Below are positions 1-9,326 of a DNA stretch of 64,000 bases, one piece after another. Under the pieces are notes generated by a model. That model was given only the letters and a program-made list of their open reading frames with translations, searched no databases and had not been told where the DNA came from. Source of the stretch: Limnobacter sp. 130 (lineage in GTDB: Bacteria > Pseudomonadota > Gammaproteobacteria > Burkholderiales > Burkholderiaceae_B); assembly GCF_902506325.1 (NCBI RefSeq), contig NZ_LR732329.1, positions 1-64,000 on the forward strand, read 5' to 3'. The translations under genes and the position numbers were made by a program. The stretch's first letter is position 1, and the number at the start of each line of letters is the position of its first letter.

Positions 1-127
1 CATGGATGCAGACTTTGCCAAGGAAACGGCAGCACTGACCCGCTCACAGATCTTGCAGCAGGCTGGCACCGCCATGCTCGCCCAGGCCAACCAGTTGCCC
101 AACAACGTGCTGAGCCTGTTGCAGTAA
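1..127 (+). CDS. fliC: Flagellin, C-terminal end (5' truncated by window)
   Basis: The reading frame open from the window edge ends at TAA 125-127. Its last residues, including [20 protein letters not shown] and the ending NNVLSLLQ, match the conserved C-terminal D0 helix of bacterial flagellin, which packs into the filament core. Only about 41 residues are present, so length and the variable region cannot be judged. Function is certain from the C-terminal signature; whether this is the only flagellin copy cannot be told from here. It lies far from the fliE-R block at 49560-61540, so the flagellar genes are in more than one cluster. Confidence 0.93.
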   Translation, partial: MDADFAKETAALTRSQILQQAGTAMLAQANQLPNNVLSLLQ

Positions 128-148
128 CCCTGAATTGACCAAGCACTG

Positions 149-174
149 GCTGATCTGACTAGCATCGGATCAGC
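149..174 (+). terminator. Possible terminator after flagellin
   Basis: A perfect 7-bp inverted repeat, GCTGATC at 149-155 and GATCAGC at 168-174, with a 12-nt loop lies 22 bases after the flagellin stop. It is followed by GTTTC but lacks a clean U tract, the nearest T run being near 223-228. It could be a weak terminator or simply a stem stabilising the mRNA 3' end. Confidence 0.3.
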
Positions 175-280
175 TGGTTTCGGCAGGGGACATTCCCGGA
201 TTCGGACCATTCGTCCTCTGCCTTTTTTCTCCCCGCTGGTGTTTGTACCAATGACATCACGCACCATTTGGCATTAAACT

Positions 281-312
281 GCATTTATTCCGTAAAAAAT
301 GCATATAAATGC
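281..312. promoter_or_regulatory. Inverted repeat overlapping the tupB start
   Basis: GCATTTAT (281-288) and ATAAATGC (305-312) are perfect inverted 8-mers separated by 16 bases. The right half includes the tupB ATG at 309. No good Shine-Dalgarno is visible in front of this ATG. The arrangement suits an operator for repression of the tungstate importer, perhaps by the HTH/binding-protein regulator at 2607-3497. That link is inference; the A+T richness of the segment makes chance repeats more likely. Confidence 0.3.
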
Positions 313-1016
313 AAGATTTCTCTCAAGCCTTTGTACAAGCCTTTACCCTGATCGGGCAAGCTGACCCCACGTTGATCGACATTATTGCTTTGTCGCTTCA
401 AGTCACGTTCACAGCCGTCTCCATTGCATGTTTGCTTGGTTTTCCAATCGGGGCTGCTTTGGCCATTGGCCGGTTTCCAGGGCGAATGGTGCTGGTGGTG
501 TTTCTGAATTCCCTCATGGGTTTGCCACCGGTGGTGGTGGGTTTGGTCATTTACCTGTTTTTATCAGCGGCAGGGCCCTTGGGGTTTCTCCAATTGCTTT
601 ACACCCCCACAGCCATGGTGATTGCGCAGGTTGTGCTGGTAACCCCCATTGTGGCGGCGTTGGCCCGGCAAGTGATCGAAGACCTGTACGGCGAATACGA
701 CGAAATGTTGCGCGCCATGAATGCCAGTCGCATTCAGACCATTTGGACCCTGATTGTGGATGCACGCTATTCCTTGCTGACCAGTGCGTTGGCTGGCCTG
801 GGCCGTGCGCTGGCCGAGGTGGGGGCCGTGATTATTGTGGGGGGCAACATTGCCAATGTAACCCGTGTCATGACCACCACCATTGCGCTTGAGACCTCGA
901 AGGGTGAATTGGCCCTGGCGCTTGGTCTGGGCATTATTCTGATTGTGCTGTCCATTCTCATCAATGCAGGCCTGTTTCTTTTAAAGCAGGGCGCACAGAA
1001 GAGGGCCTATGCTTAA
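309..1016 (+). CDS. tupB: Tungstate-type ABC transporter permease TupB
   Basis: A 235-residue inner-membrane permease with about five or six hydrophobic segments and the binding-protein-dependent transport fold. The cytoplasmic coupling loop carries an EAA-like stretch (residues ~132-150, AMNASRIQTIWTLIVDARYS) and GRALAEVGAVIIVGGN, typical of TupB/WtpB permeases. It is the first gene of tupB-tupC-tupA, overlapping tupC by 8 bases. Expected role is passage of tungstate (possibly molybdate) across the inner membrane. The permease-ATPase-binding protein order and the TupA partner favour tungstate over sulfate or molybdate, but the ion cannot be fixed from sequence alone. Confidence 0.85.
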   Translation: MQDFSQAFVQAFTLIGQADPTLIDIIALSLQVTFTAVSIACLLGFPIGAALAIGRFPGRMVLVVFLNSLMGLPPVVVGLVIYLFLSAAGPLGFLQLLYTPTAMVIAQVVLVTPIVAALARQVIEDLYGEYDEMLRAMNASRIQTIWTLIVDARYSLLTSALAGLGRALAEVGAVIIVGGNIANVTRVMTTTIALETSKGELALALGLGIILIVLSILINAGLFLLKQGAQKRAYA

Positions 1017-1770
1017 GATGAACAGCGACCTGGTGTTACTTGCCCCGCAGAAACCTTTCTCGGGTTTTTTACCGATCCAGTTCGAGGGGGTGCACCTTTC
1101 GTTTGGCAAACACCGCATTTTCAGTGATCTGAACCTGAAAATCGACGGGCCGGGCATCACAACCATCATGGGTCCCAACGGCGCAGGAAAAAGCCTGATT
1201 TTGCGACTGCTGGCAGGCCTGATTGAGCCCGGCAAAGGATGTGTTCACTTCAGCGGCTTGAATCAAACACCCCGTGATCAAATCGGTTTTGTATTTCAGC
1301 GCCCTGTGCTGTTGCGTCGTAGCGTGGAAGCCAACTTGTGGCATGCATTGGCCATTGCTGGTGGTGATCGAAGCCAGCGCCACCTGCGTGCAAATGCTTT
1401 GCTTGAGTTGGGGGGCATGCAGCACCTTGCAAAATCGCCAGCGCGAAAATTGTCTGGTGGTGAACAACAGCGGCTTACTTTGCTGCGTGCTCTGGCTGCC
1501 AAGCCCGGGTTGTTGATCCTGGACGAGCCCAGCGCCAGCCTGGATCCCCAAGCCACAGCCTTGATCGAAAACATTGTGCTGCGTGCCAGCCAGTGTGGTG
1601 TGAAGGTGATCGTGGTGACGCATGACCAAGGGCAGGCAGCTCGCCTGGCCGACGAAATTGTGTTTGTTCACAAAGGCGAAGTGCACGCCACTCAACAAGC
1701 GGATGAATTTTTGAAGAACCCCGCCAGCCGGGAGGCCAAGGCTTACCTTGCTGGCGAGTTACTGATTTAA
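1009..1770 (+). CDS. tupC: Tungstate-type ABC transporter ATPase TupC
   Basis: A 253-residue ABC ATPase with Walker A GPNGAGKS (55-62), signature LSGGE (148-152), Walker B LLILDEP (168-174), and an H-loop TH in VVTHDQ. It powers the TupB permease. Translation probably starts inside the end of tupB at ATG 1009, just downstream of a GAGGG; ATG 1018 is an alternative. The N-terminal ~22 residues precede the conserved fold and have no recognised role. Single nucleotide-binding domain, so a dimer is expected in the complex. Confidence 0.88.
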   Translation: MLKMNSDLVLLAPQKPFSGFLPIQFEGVHLSFGKHRIFSDLNLKIDGPGITTIMGPNGAGKSLILRLLAGLIEPGKGCVHFSGLNQTPRDQIGFVFQRPVLLRRSVEANLWHALAIAGGDRSQRHLRANALLELGGMQHLAKSPARKLSGGEQQRLTLLRALAAKPGLLILDEPSASLDPQATALIENIVLRASQCGVKVIVVTHDQGQAARLADEIVFVHKGEVHATQQADEFLKNPASREAKAYLAGELLI

Positions 1771-1784
1771 ACGAGGAGACCCAC

Positions 1785-2603
1785 GTGCCAAAAAAACTCA
1801 GGCTGACCATTGCAGTGCTGATCAGTGGCCTGTTGGTTCAGGCACACGCCGCCGACAAGTTCATCCTTGTGCAGTCTACAACTTCGACCCAGAACTCGGG
1901 TTTGTTTGATCACCTGTTGCCAGTTTTCAAGGCAGAGACAGGCATTGCGGTGCGTGTGGTTGCCGTGGGCACAGGACAGGCTTTGAAAAATGCCCAGAAC
2001 TGTGACGGTGATGTGGTGCTGGTTCATGCCAAGGCGGCTGAAGAAAAGTTTGTGGCCGACGGTTATGGTGTGAAGCGCACGGATGTGATGTACAACGACT
2101 TTGTCGTGGTGGGCCCTGGCAATGACCCGGCTGGTGTGGTGGGCTCCAAGGAGGCCGTGAAATCGTTCAAGGCAATAGCCGAAAAGAAGGCCTTGTTTGC
2201 TTCGCGGGGCGATGACAGCGGCACGTACAAAAAAGAAATTGAATTGTGGAAGGCGGCCAATGTGGATGTGAAAGCAGCCAGTGGCAGGTGGTACCGCGAG
2301 ACCGGCTCGGGCATGGGCGCCACCTTGAATACAGGGGTCGGCATGGGAGCCTATGTATTGGCGGATCGTGCCAGCTGGATCGCGTTTGGCAACAAAAGCA
2401 ATTTCAGAATCGCAGTAGAAGGAGACCCCACGCTGTTCAATCAATATGGCGTGATCGCGGTGAACCCTGCGAAATGCCCCAATGTGAAAAGCGATTTGGC
2501 CAATACCTTTGTGAACTGGATTGTGTCACCGAAAGGGCAGGCTGCAATTGCAGCTTACAAACAGAATGGGCAATCCCTGTTTTTTCCCAATGCACCCAAA
2601 TAA
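1785..2603 (+). CDS. tupA: Periplasmic tungstate-binding protein TupA
   Basis: A 272-residue secreted solute-binding protein. It starts at GTG 1785, eight bases after a GAGGAG ribosome site. Residues 1-22 form a signal peptide ending in AHA before ADKF. The mature start contains the TTSTQNSGLF signature of TupA proteins, whose Thr and Ser residues bind oxyanions. A second TupA-like stretch is SRGDDSGTYKKE. Expected to capture tungstate in the periplasm for TupBC. The stop lies 3 bases from the stop of the converging regulator gene, so no terminator fits between them. Confidence 0.9.
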   Translation: MPKKLRLTIAVLISGLLVQAHAADKFILVQSTTSTQNSGLFDHLLPVFKAETGIAVRVVAVGTGQALKNAQNCDGDVVLVHAKAAEEKFVADGYGVKRTDVMYNDFVVVGPGNDPAGVVGSKEAVKSFKAIAEKKALFASRGDDSGTYKKEIELWKAANVDVKAASGRWYRETGSGMGATLNTGVGMGAYVLADRASWIAFGNKSNFRIAVEGDPTLFNQYGVIAVNPAKCPNVKSDLANTFVNWIVSPKGQAAIAAYKQNGQSLFFPNAPK

Positions 2604-2606
2604 AGC

Positions 2607-3497
2607 TTAGGCGTTCCACACCACGGTGCCCAGCGCCGCGGTGTTGTAGCCAGCAAATTCTTGCGCCTTTTTCTGGAACACATCGCTTGCCGTGAATTGC
2701 ATCAGTGTTTGAAAGGGTGGTTCAAACCAGGCTTTCCGGCACACAATCAAATCAAAATTTTCTTGCTGCGTTGGAACAAAACCAAGGCCGAATTGCAGCG
2801 CCAAGGCTTGCAAGCCGGGTGCAGCATCGGCTTTGCCGCTGGCGACAGCTGCAATGGTGTCATTTTCGGTTCGGCAGGTTTCGGTGATATTCAGTTGCGC
2901 CATGCTCAAATTCTTGTCGCGCAGCAGGTGTTCAAACAGAATCATTCCGCCTGCGCCAGCCTGTCGTGTTGCTACATTCAGCGAAGGCAGACTGGCAACA
3001 TTTGTAATTCGTTTCGGATTGCCTTTGGCCACGATCAAACCCTGTTGCCGTGTTGCCCAACGCAGTAACACCACATTGTTTTTCGCGAACCGGGCTTGAA
3101 CGGCATGGGTGTTCCATGTCTCGTCATCTGGACTCAAAACATGCAGGCCGGTGGCCACGGCGCCATTGTTTTCGAATACATCGAGCCCGCCCAAGCTGCC
3201 ATCAAACTGCGTGGCCAAACCGCATCCCGATTCGCGTATGGCCCATTCCAGAAGTGGGTCATGGCTGCCGGTCACCACGTTGGGGCGCAATGGTGTTGTT
3301 GCGTCGGCAGCCTGTAATTCTCCGGTGCGTATCCAGTGCATCAACGCCGCTTTTGGAAACAGCAATTTGCCAGTGGCTTTGACGCAGGGAATTTCTTGTG
3401 CGCTGACCAGGTCGTACAACTTGCGTTCCTTGATGCGCAACAGTTCAGCCACTTCCTTGGTGGTCAAAAACTCGGTGTTGTCCAGACCTGAATTCAT
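2607..3497 (-). CDS. One-component regulator: HTH_17 plus PBP-like sensor domain
   Basis: A 296-residue protein. Residues ~10-60 (LTTKEVAELLRIKERKLYDL...) are an excisionase-type MerR-like HTH. Residues ~90-290 resemble the periplasmic-binding-protein-like domain found in molybdate/tungstate-linked regulators, here without a signal peptide and thus cytoplasmic. It is the last gene of the RND efflux operon, overlapping the pump gene by 4 bases (ATGA), and it converges on tupBCA. The domain type and position suggest it senses an oxyanion and controls tup and/or the pump operon. That is inference; family membership is the firmer claim. Confidence 0.78.
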   Translation of the reverse strand: MNSGLDNTEFLTTKEVAELLRIKERKLYDLVSAQEIPCVKATGKLLFPKAALMHWIRTGELQAADATTPLRPNVVTGSHDPLLEWAIRESGCGLATQFDGSLGGLDVFENNGAVATGLHVLSPDDETWNTHAVQARFAKNNVVLLRWATRQQGLIVAKGNPKRITNVASLPSLNVATRQAGAGGMILFEHLLRDKNLSMAQLNITETCRTENDTIAAVASGKADAAPGLQALALQFGLGFVPTQQENFDLIVCRKAWFEPPFQTLMQFTASDVFQKKAQEFAGYNTAALGTVVWNA

Positions 3498-6400
3498 GTG
3501 GTGCGGGTTTCTTCCAGTTTGGTCAAATCGATTTCATTGGGCTCAAGGCCCGGGCTGGTGCCCAGCAAACGGCGTATATCGTCGACCATCAAATACAGGC
3601 AGGGCACTAGCAACAGTGTAATGGCAGTGGCAAACAAAATTCCGTAGCCCAGTGAAATGGCCATTGGGATCATGAACTTTGCCTGGCGCGAGGTCTCAAA
3701 AATCATGGGGGCCAGGCCACCAAAGGTTGAAATGGTGGTCAGCATAATCGGTCTGAAGCGCCGCACGCCCGAGGTGCAAATGGCATCGTACGGTGTCATG
3801 CCCCCACGCACTTTTTCATTGGCGTGGTCTACCATGACCAGCGAGTCGTTCACGACCACGCCCGCCAAAGCAAGAATACCCATCATCGACACAATGCTGA
3901 TGCTATAGCCCATCATCAAGTGACCCACAATGGCACCAAATATTCCGAATGGAATCGCGAGCATCACCACGAATGGTTGCAGGTAACTTTTAAATGGAAT
4001 GGCCAGCAATACATAAATGATCAGAAGCGCCACCAAAAAGCCTTTACCCAAACCAGCCAAGGCCTCCGAGAAGTCTTGCTGGCGACCCGCGAAGCTGTAG
4101 CTCAAGCCCGGGTAATCGGCCATCAACTTGGGCATCAATTCTTGCACAGTGGCGTTTTGTACTTGCTGCGCCTGGTTGCGTGGATTCACGTTGGCGGTCA
4201 CCGAGATGGTTCTGCGGCCATCTCGGCGGGTGATGTTGGCCACCGCGCGGGTGTCATCAAACACTACCAGCGAGTGAAGGGGAACCAGCGTGCCTTGTGG
4301 TGTGCGAACCAACAGGTCGCGGACATCGGTTTGTGCCGATCGCTCGGTTTCCGGGCGCATCACCAGCACCTTGACCTCGTTGCGGCCACGTTGCTGGCGC
4401 AATGCTTCTGAACCAAAAAACGCAGCGCGCACCTGTCGGCCAATTTCGTTGGAGCTTAGGCCCAAACGGCGCGCTTCTTCCTTCAAGGCGAAGCTGAATT
4501 GCTCTTTGCCATTCTGAAAACCATCGTCAATTTCAGACACAATGGGGTAGTTGGCCAGTTCACGCGCAAAAGCCTCGCTGGCTTGGCGCAAGGTGTCGAC
4601 ATTGCGGTGGCTTAACTGCACGGTAAAGGCTGGTCCGCTGCCGGGTCCTCCCGAGTCGGCGGCAAAGCGAATGGTTTCCACGCCGGGAATGTTGCCAACA
4701 TCAAGCCGCCACTGTTCGGTGAATTCCGCTGTGGGCACGGGGCGTACACCTGGCGGTGTCAGGTAGGTTTTAATCGTAATACTGTTTTCATTAACACTGG
4801 CGTAAATGCCTGTGCTTTGTCGCTCACCGCCAGTGGCCTCGACGGTTTTCAGGGCGCTGGCCACAATTCGGTCCCGGACCAGATTGACCTGTTCATTGGT
4901 GCTGCCCAAGGGCAGTTGTACGCGCACTTCGGATTGATCGGACTCTACCTGGGGAAACAGCTCAAAGCCCATGCGACCGCTGACTGGCCAACTGATGACC
5001 AATACCATCAGTGCAATGCCCACGCCCATGGACAGGTATCGATATTCCACACATTTGTGAACAATCGGGGAGTAGCGCAGTTCAATGAACCGGCTGAACC
5101 CTTTGGAAAACTTTTGCTGCCAGTTGTGGAATTTGCCCGTACCTTCTTTGCTGTTGGCCAGGTGGGCCGGCAAAATGAAAATGGCTTCAATCAACGACAC
5201 CACAAACACCGTGCACACCACCAGCGGAATAACACCCCATATTTTTCCCAAAAAACCAGGTACAAACAGCAAAGGTGCAAACGCAGCAACATTGGTCAAA
5301 ATGCTGAAGGTGACCGGCACGGCCACATCACGTGCCCCTTGAATGGAGGCATCCAGCAGGGTCATGCCTTGTTGCCGGTACTCGTAGATGTTTTCGCCTG
5401 CAACAATGGCATCGTCCACCACAATGCCCAAGGCAACAATGAAGGCGAACATGGAAATCATGTTGAAGGTGACGCCGAACAGGGGCAGCAGCAACATGGC
5501 GCCCAGGAACGCGATCGGAATACCCATGGTGATCCAGAAGGCCAGTTTCCAGTCCAGGAAAATGGTGAGCAAGACCATGACCAATATCAATCCCATGATG
5601 GCATTTTTAGCCAACAGGTTTTGCCGTTGTTTGTAGGTGTCTGAACGATCGCTGACCACTGAAATTTCCACACCCTCGGGCATCAAGGGGCGAATTCGCT
5701 CCAGTGCCTCTTGCGTGGCTTCGGAAATTCCAATGGGGGTTTGTTCACCAATGCGTGACACTGAAATTTCAATGGATGGCTTGCCATTGAAGGTGGCGTA
5801 TTTGTCCACATCCTGAAAGCCGTCGCGCACATTGGCAATGTCGCCAAGCTTCAAAGGCGTACCACTGACGGGCGACACAATTGGGAGCGCCGCAAACTCT
5901 TTGGCAAAATCGCGTCTTTCCGACACACGCAACAAAATCTCGCCGCTTTGAGTTGAAATACTGCCGCCAGAAACCTCAACCACATTGGCCCGAATGTTGT
6001 CGGCGATACCTTGCAGCGTCAAGCCATAGGCGTTGAGTCGGGCTTCGGGTACTTCAACATGAATTTCCTGTTCACGAATTTCGCTGAGGTCAACCTGAGT
6101 GATTCCCGGATTTTGCAACAATCCATCGCGCACCTCCTCGGCCAGGTTGCGCAGTGACAATTCATCGGTGTCGCCATGTACCACCAAGGTGACCACGCCA
6201 CGCTTGCGCGCGGTCAGCGACACATTGGGTACTTCAGCATCGCCGGGGAAAGTGGTGATGCGATCCACCTCTTGCTTGATTCGATCGTACACAGCCTGTG
6301 CGTCTTCCGATTCGTCAATCTCGATGAGCACGTTTGCGGCGCCTTCATTGGCGGTGGAGTTGACTTCAACAATGCCCTCAATGGCCGATATGGCTTCTTC

Positions 6401-6634
6401 AACAGCGAGCACAATGCCTTGTTCTACATCTTCAGGGCTGGCGCCTGGGTAGGCCACTGAAACGGTGACCAGGTCGAGTTCAAATTCTGGAAATACTTCC
6501 TTGGTCATGTTCATGAAACCAAAGACACCGCCGATCAGGCACACCCACATCAAGATATTGGCGGCCACTGTGTTTTTGGTCATCCAGGCCAGTGGGCCTG
6601 AACGGTCTACCCGACGACGACTGGCGGCATTCAT
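3494..6634 (-). CDS. RND efflux pump, inner-membrane subunit
   Basis: A 1046-residue AcrB/MexB-superfamily proton-driven exporter, full length for the family. TM1 lies near residues 25-45, large periplasmic loops follow TM1 and TM7, and TM4 carries the paired aspartates of the proton relay in ALGIVVDDAIVAGE. It overlaps the upstream membrane-fusion gene by 4 bases and the downstream regulator by 4, indicating tight co-translation. Sequence style resembles the less-studied HAE1-like pumps rather than AcrB itself, so drug specificity is unknown. Metal-export (CusA) signatures were not noticed. Confidence 0.9.
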   Translation of the reverse strand: MNAASRRRVDRSGPLAWMTKNTVAANILMWVCLIGGVFGFMNMTKEVFPEFELDLVTVSVAYPGASPEDVEQGIVLAVEEAISAIEGIVEVNSTANEGAANVLIEIDESEDAQAVYDRIKQEVDRITTFPGDAEVPNVSLTARKRGVVTLVVHGDTDELSLRNLAEEVRDGLLQNPGITQVDLSEIREQEIHVEVPEARLNAYGLTLQGIADNIRANVVEVSGGSISTQSGEILLRVSERRDFAKEFAALPIVSPVSGTPLKLGDIANVRDGFQDVDKYATFNGKPSIEISVSRIGEQTPIGISEATQEALERIRPLMPEGVEISVVSDRSDTYKQRQNLLAKNAIMGLILVMVLLTIFLDWKLAFWITMGIPIAFLGAMLLLPLFGVTFNMISMFAFIVALGIVVDDAIVAGENIYEYRQQGMTLLDASIQGARDVAVPVTFSILTNVAAFAPLLFVPGFLGKIWGVIPLVVCTVFVVSLIEAIFILPAHLANSKEGTGKFHNWQQKFSKGFSRFIELRYSPIVHKCVEYRYLSMGVGIALMVLVISWPVSGRMGFELFPQVESDQSEVRVQLPLGSTNEQVNLVRDRIVASALKTVEATGGERQSTGIYASVNENSITIKTYLTPPGVRPVPTAEFTEQWRLDVGNIPGVETIRFAADSGGPGSGPAFTVQLSHRNVDTLRQASEAFARELANYPIVSEIDDGFQNGKEQFSFALKEEARRLGLSSNEIGRQVRAAFFGSEALRQQRGRNEVKVLVMRPETERSAQTDVRDLLVRTPQGTLVPLHSLVVFDDTRAVANITRRDGRRTISVTANVNPRNQAQQVQNATVQELMPKLMADYPGLSYSFAGRQQDFSEALAGLGKGFLVALLIIYVLLAIPFKSYLQPFVVMLAIPFGIFGAIVGHLMMGYSISIVSMMGILALAGVVVNDSLVMVDHANEKVRGGMTPYDAICTSGVRRFRPIMLTTISTFGGLAPMIFETSRQAKFMIPMAISLGYGILFATAITLLLVPCLYLMVDDIRRLLGTSPGLEPNEIDLTKLEETRTT

Positions 6635-7806
6635 TTGGCGGCCTCATTGGTGCGTTCATTCGTTCGAATGGCCATGCGATTCACGGGTGCACCGAGGTTC
6701 GATGTGACGATCTCGTCGTCGTTTTTCAAACCTTGATCGATCAAGACATACTCGGCTGAACGGAAGGCAATGTTGACCGGTCGAATGTCGAGTTCGCCGC
6801 CGTCGTTTACCCACACCTTGTTGTCATGCACCGAGGACGGCTCAATTTTGAACACATTGTTCAGCTCAATGCCATCGAAGCGCACTTTGACATACTGGGA
6901 CAGTAGCAAGGGCTGCAAGTTTTTTTCGCGCGTGCGTGGTACTTCCACCAGCACCTGCGCTTGTCGCCCGCTGTCTTGAACACTGGTTTGCAAGCTAAGC
7001 ACCTTGCCTTTGTGGCAACCTTGCTCGCTGCTGCTTGCATCGCTGGCACACACGGTGGAGCCGGGCTGTTTGCCTTCAGGAAACTTGATCCATTTCAAAT
7101 CCGACTGGGGTACTGCCACATTGATCCAGTAGGCCTCACTGCTGGCCAGCACACCAAGTGCGGTGGTGGCGCTGACTTGCGCGCCCACGCTTGCTTCACG
7201 ACTTACCACAACACCGTCAAACGGGGCACGCAACACAGTGCGTTCCAGGTTGACTTTGGCGCGATCAACGCCAGCTTGAGCCGATTGAACTGTGGCCTTG
7301 GCGGCTTCCAGCTGCGGCTTGCGCAATATCAGTGCACGTTCACGTTCATCGACATTCATGCCAAGCAATTCGAAATCGGATTGCGCCACCACCTGGTTAC
7401 CCTGTTCGGTTGTGAGAGTCGACTGTGCCTGGGCCAGTGCAGCCTGGGCTGTTTGTAATTCAATGCGGTAATCGGTGTCGTCCAGCTGCACCAGCACATC
7501 GCCTTTTTTAAATGAAGCGCCTGGAACAAACTTTGGGCCAATGCTTTGCACTGCGCCACTAACCCTGGCTTGCAAAGTAATTTGTTGCTCGGGTTCGACG
7601 ATGCCGTATCCAAGCAAAGTCACGTTGTAGTCCCCGGCTTTGACAGGTGCGGTGGTCACCAGCCGTGCAGTTTTTTCCGGCGGCTTGCGACTGGCCGTGG
7701 GGGCTGTAGCCACCAACATTTCTGATCCAATAACACCCAGTGTCACCACACCGACTGCCAGGCCAATTTGCACCCATTTGCGTTTGAAAAAAGTTTGTTG
7801 GCTCAT
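6631..7806 (-). CDS. RND efflux periplasmic adaptor (membrane-fusion protein)
   Basis: A 391-residue adaptor with an N-terminal membrane anchor (residues ~10-30, VQIGLAVGVVTLGVIGSEML). A biotinyl-lipoyl half follows (ARVSGAVQSIGPKFVPGASFKKGDVLVQLDD begins near 80), then an alpha-helical hairpin rich in Ala, Gln and Glu (~110-190), the second lipoyl half (LRAPFDGVVVSREASVGAQV) and a beta-barrel. It bridges the pump at 3494 to the outer-membrane factor at 7809. Start is 2 bases after the preceding gene's stop and its end overlaps the pump start. Confidence 0.9.
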   Translation of the reverse strand: MSQQTFFKRKWVQIGLAVGVVTLGVIGSEMLVATAPTASRKPPEKTARLVTTAPVKAGDYNVTLLGYGIVEPEQQITLQARVSGAVQSIGPKFVPGASFKKGDVLVQLDDTDYRIELQTAQAALAQAQSTLTTEQGNQVVAQSDFELLGMNVDERERALILRKPQLEAAKATVQSAQAGVDRAKVNLERTVLRAPFDGVVVSREASVGAQVSATTALGVLASSEAYWINVAVPQSDLKWIKFPEGKQPGSTVCASDASSSEQGCHKGKVLSLQTSVQDSGRQAQVLVEVPRTREKNLQPLLLSQYVKVRFDGIELNNVFKIEPSSVHDNKVWVNDGGELDIRPVNIAFRSAEYVLIDQGLKNDDEIVTSNLGAPVNRMAIRTNERTNEAAK

Positions 7807-7808
7807 GA

Positions 7809-9215
7809 CTACCCTGCTGCTTTAGTTTGTGGAATGCTGCCCGACAAAGCCCTGTACAAGGCAATGCGAAAGCCCACCAATTGTTGTTGTGCATTCACCA
7901 GATTCCGCCTTAGCTGACTGGTGCTTTGCTGCGCATCCAGAATGGCCAGGTAATCGACTGTGCCGTTGCGGTAGCCTGCAAACAAGCGGTTCAAGCTGAG
8001 TTCAGCCAACTCAAGCTGGCGTTGAAAACTTTCCATTGCGTCGCGTTGTCGGGTTTCCTGAATCAGTGCATTGTCCACGTCGGCCAGCGCATTGATGGCC
8101 GCTTCCTGATATTGGGCAACAGCTTGATCCAGCAAGGCCTTTTGGCGCGCTACCTCGGCCGAGCGTGCGCCCCCGTCGAACAGGGGGGCAACCAGGTTGA
8201 CACTCAAGTTGCGCACCCAGTTGTCGAACAACAAATCGGAATCCCGGGTTTGGTCGCTAAAGCTGGCACGCAGGCTGAGTTGTGGAAACCGGTTTGCAAT
8301 GGCGGCTGCCACGTTTCGATCGGTGGATAAAACGGCAGACCATGCCTGTTGAACATCCGGACGGCGGTTAAGCAATTCAGCTGGAAAGCCGGTTGCTGGC
8401 AATGGGGGCAGGGTGGGCAGATTCTCGCGGTTCAGGCTGATTTTGTTGGGCGGCTGCCCAAGCAACAGTGACAGGCTGTTAAGCAACACGTCGCGATTGG
8501 ACTGGGCCTGAGCCAGGTTGCCTTGTGCTGACTCGACCAGTTGCCTTTGTTGCAACACATCGGAGGCAAGCGCGCTACCCTGGCGAAAACGCAATTCCAC
8601 CAGTTTCAGGTTGGTCTTGAAACTGGTCAGTTCTTGCTCAAACAGGCGCACGGTTTGGTCTGCAGCAACCCATTGAGACCAGGTGGTGGCCAGTTGGCCT
8701 GCGATGGTTATTCTGGCGGCGTCGAGTTCGTATTGTGTGGCTTGCAGTTGCAATTGAGCAGCCTGGGCGGTGTTACGCACACGCGACCACAGATCAATTT
8801 CATAACTGGCTACAAAAGAGGCCGATGTAAACAGCCCGCGGTTGTTGGTGGCTTGCCCCTGAATGCTGGTGCCTTTCACTGTGTTTTCTTGCCGACCAGC
8901 ATTCAGGGTGAGAGAAGGAAAGAAGCTGGCCTGTGCGGCATCCAGGCTGGCTTGCGCTGCGCGCAGCCTTGCGGCGGTGGCTTCAAGGCTCAGGTTGTCG
9001 GCTTGCGCCTGTTTCATCAGTGTGTTGAGTTGTTCGCTGGAAAAACCTGCCCACCAATCTGCCGGGGCTTGCACCGCATTTGGGTTGACCAAGGGTTTGA
9101 AAGTGGCGTTCTCAAATCGAGAGTCAATTTCTGGCTTCTTGGACTCAACGGTGGCACAAGCGCCTAGCAGCAGTGCCAATGCAAGGGGCAGCAGGGGTTT
9201 GAGGTGGTGCTTCAT
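7809..9215 (-). CDS. RND efflux outer-membrane factor, NodT-type lipoprotein
   Basis: A 468-residue TolC-like outer-membrane channel. A lipoprotein signal peptide ends in the lipobox LLGAC with the acylated Cys near residue 20. Two internally repeated OMF/OEP halves follow (about 60-255 and 275-455), each with the long Ala/Gln-rich helices and the beta-strand segments seen in NodT/OprM proteins. First gene of the efflux operon, so its promoter should lie in 9216-9326; no convincing -35/-10 pair was seen there. Confidence 0.9.
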   Translation of the reverse strand: MKHHLKPLLPLALALLLGACATVESKKPEIDSRFENATFKPLVNPNAVQAPADWWAGFSSEQLNTLMKQAQADNLSLEATAARLRAAQASLDAAQASFFPSLTLNAGRQENTVKGTSIQGQATNNRGLFTSASFVASYEIDLWSRVRNTAQAAQLQLQATQYELDAARITIAGQLATTWSQWVAADQTVRLFEQELTSFKTNLKLVELRFRQGSALASDVLQQRQLVESAQGNLAQAQSNRDVLLNSLSLLLGQPPNKISLNRENLPTLPPLPATGFPAELLNRRPDVQQAWSAVLSTDRNVAAAIANRFPQLSLRASFSDQTRDSDLLFDNWVRNLSVNLVAPLFDGGARSAEVARQKALLDQAVAQYQEAAINALADVDNALIQETRQRDAMESFQRQLELAELSLNRLFAGYRNGTVDYLAILDAQQSTSQLRRNLVNAQQQLVGFRIALYRALSGSIPQTKAAG

Positions 9216-9326
9216 GGTGTCGTTTTTCTTGTTGAGTGCCCATCAGACCACAGTCTGGGGCTGTTTGTTCAGCTGTTAACTGATCTTTACAAAATTGAAC
9301 CGGAAATCACCATGCCCCCGCTTTAC

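Noticed and set aside
4817-5644. A 275-codon plus-strand frame inside the RND pump gene
   Set aside because: It is antisense to a full-length, motif-complete pump gene. Its His/Gln/Asn-rich product reads as the mirror of membrane-protein codons, and it lacks a ribosome site.
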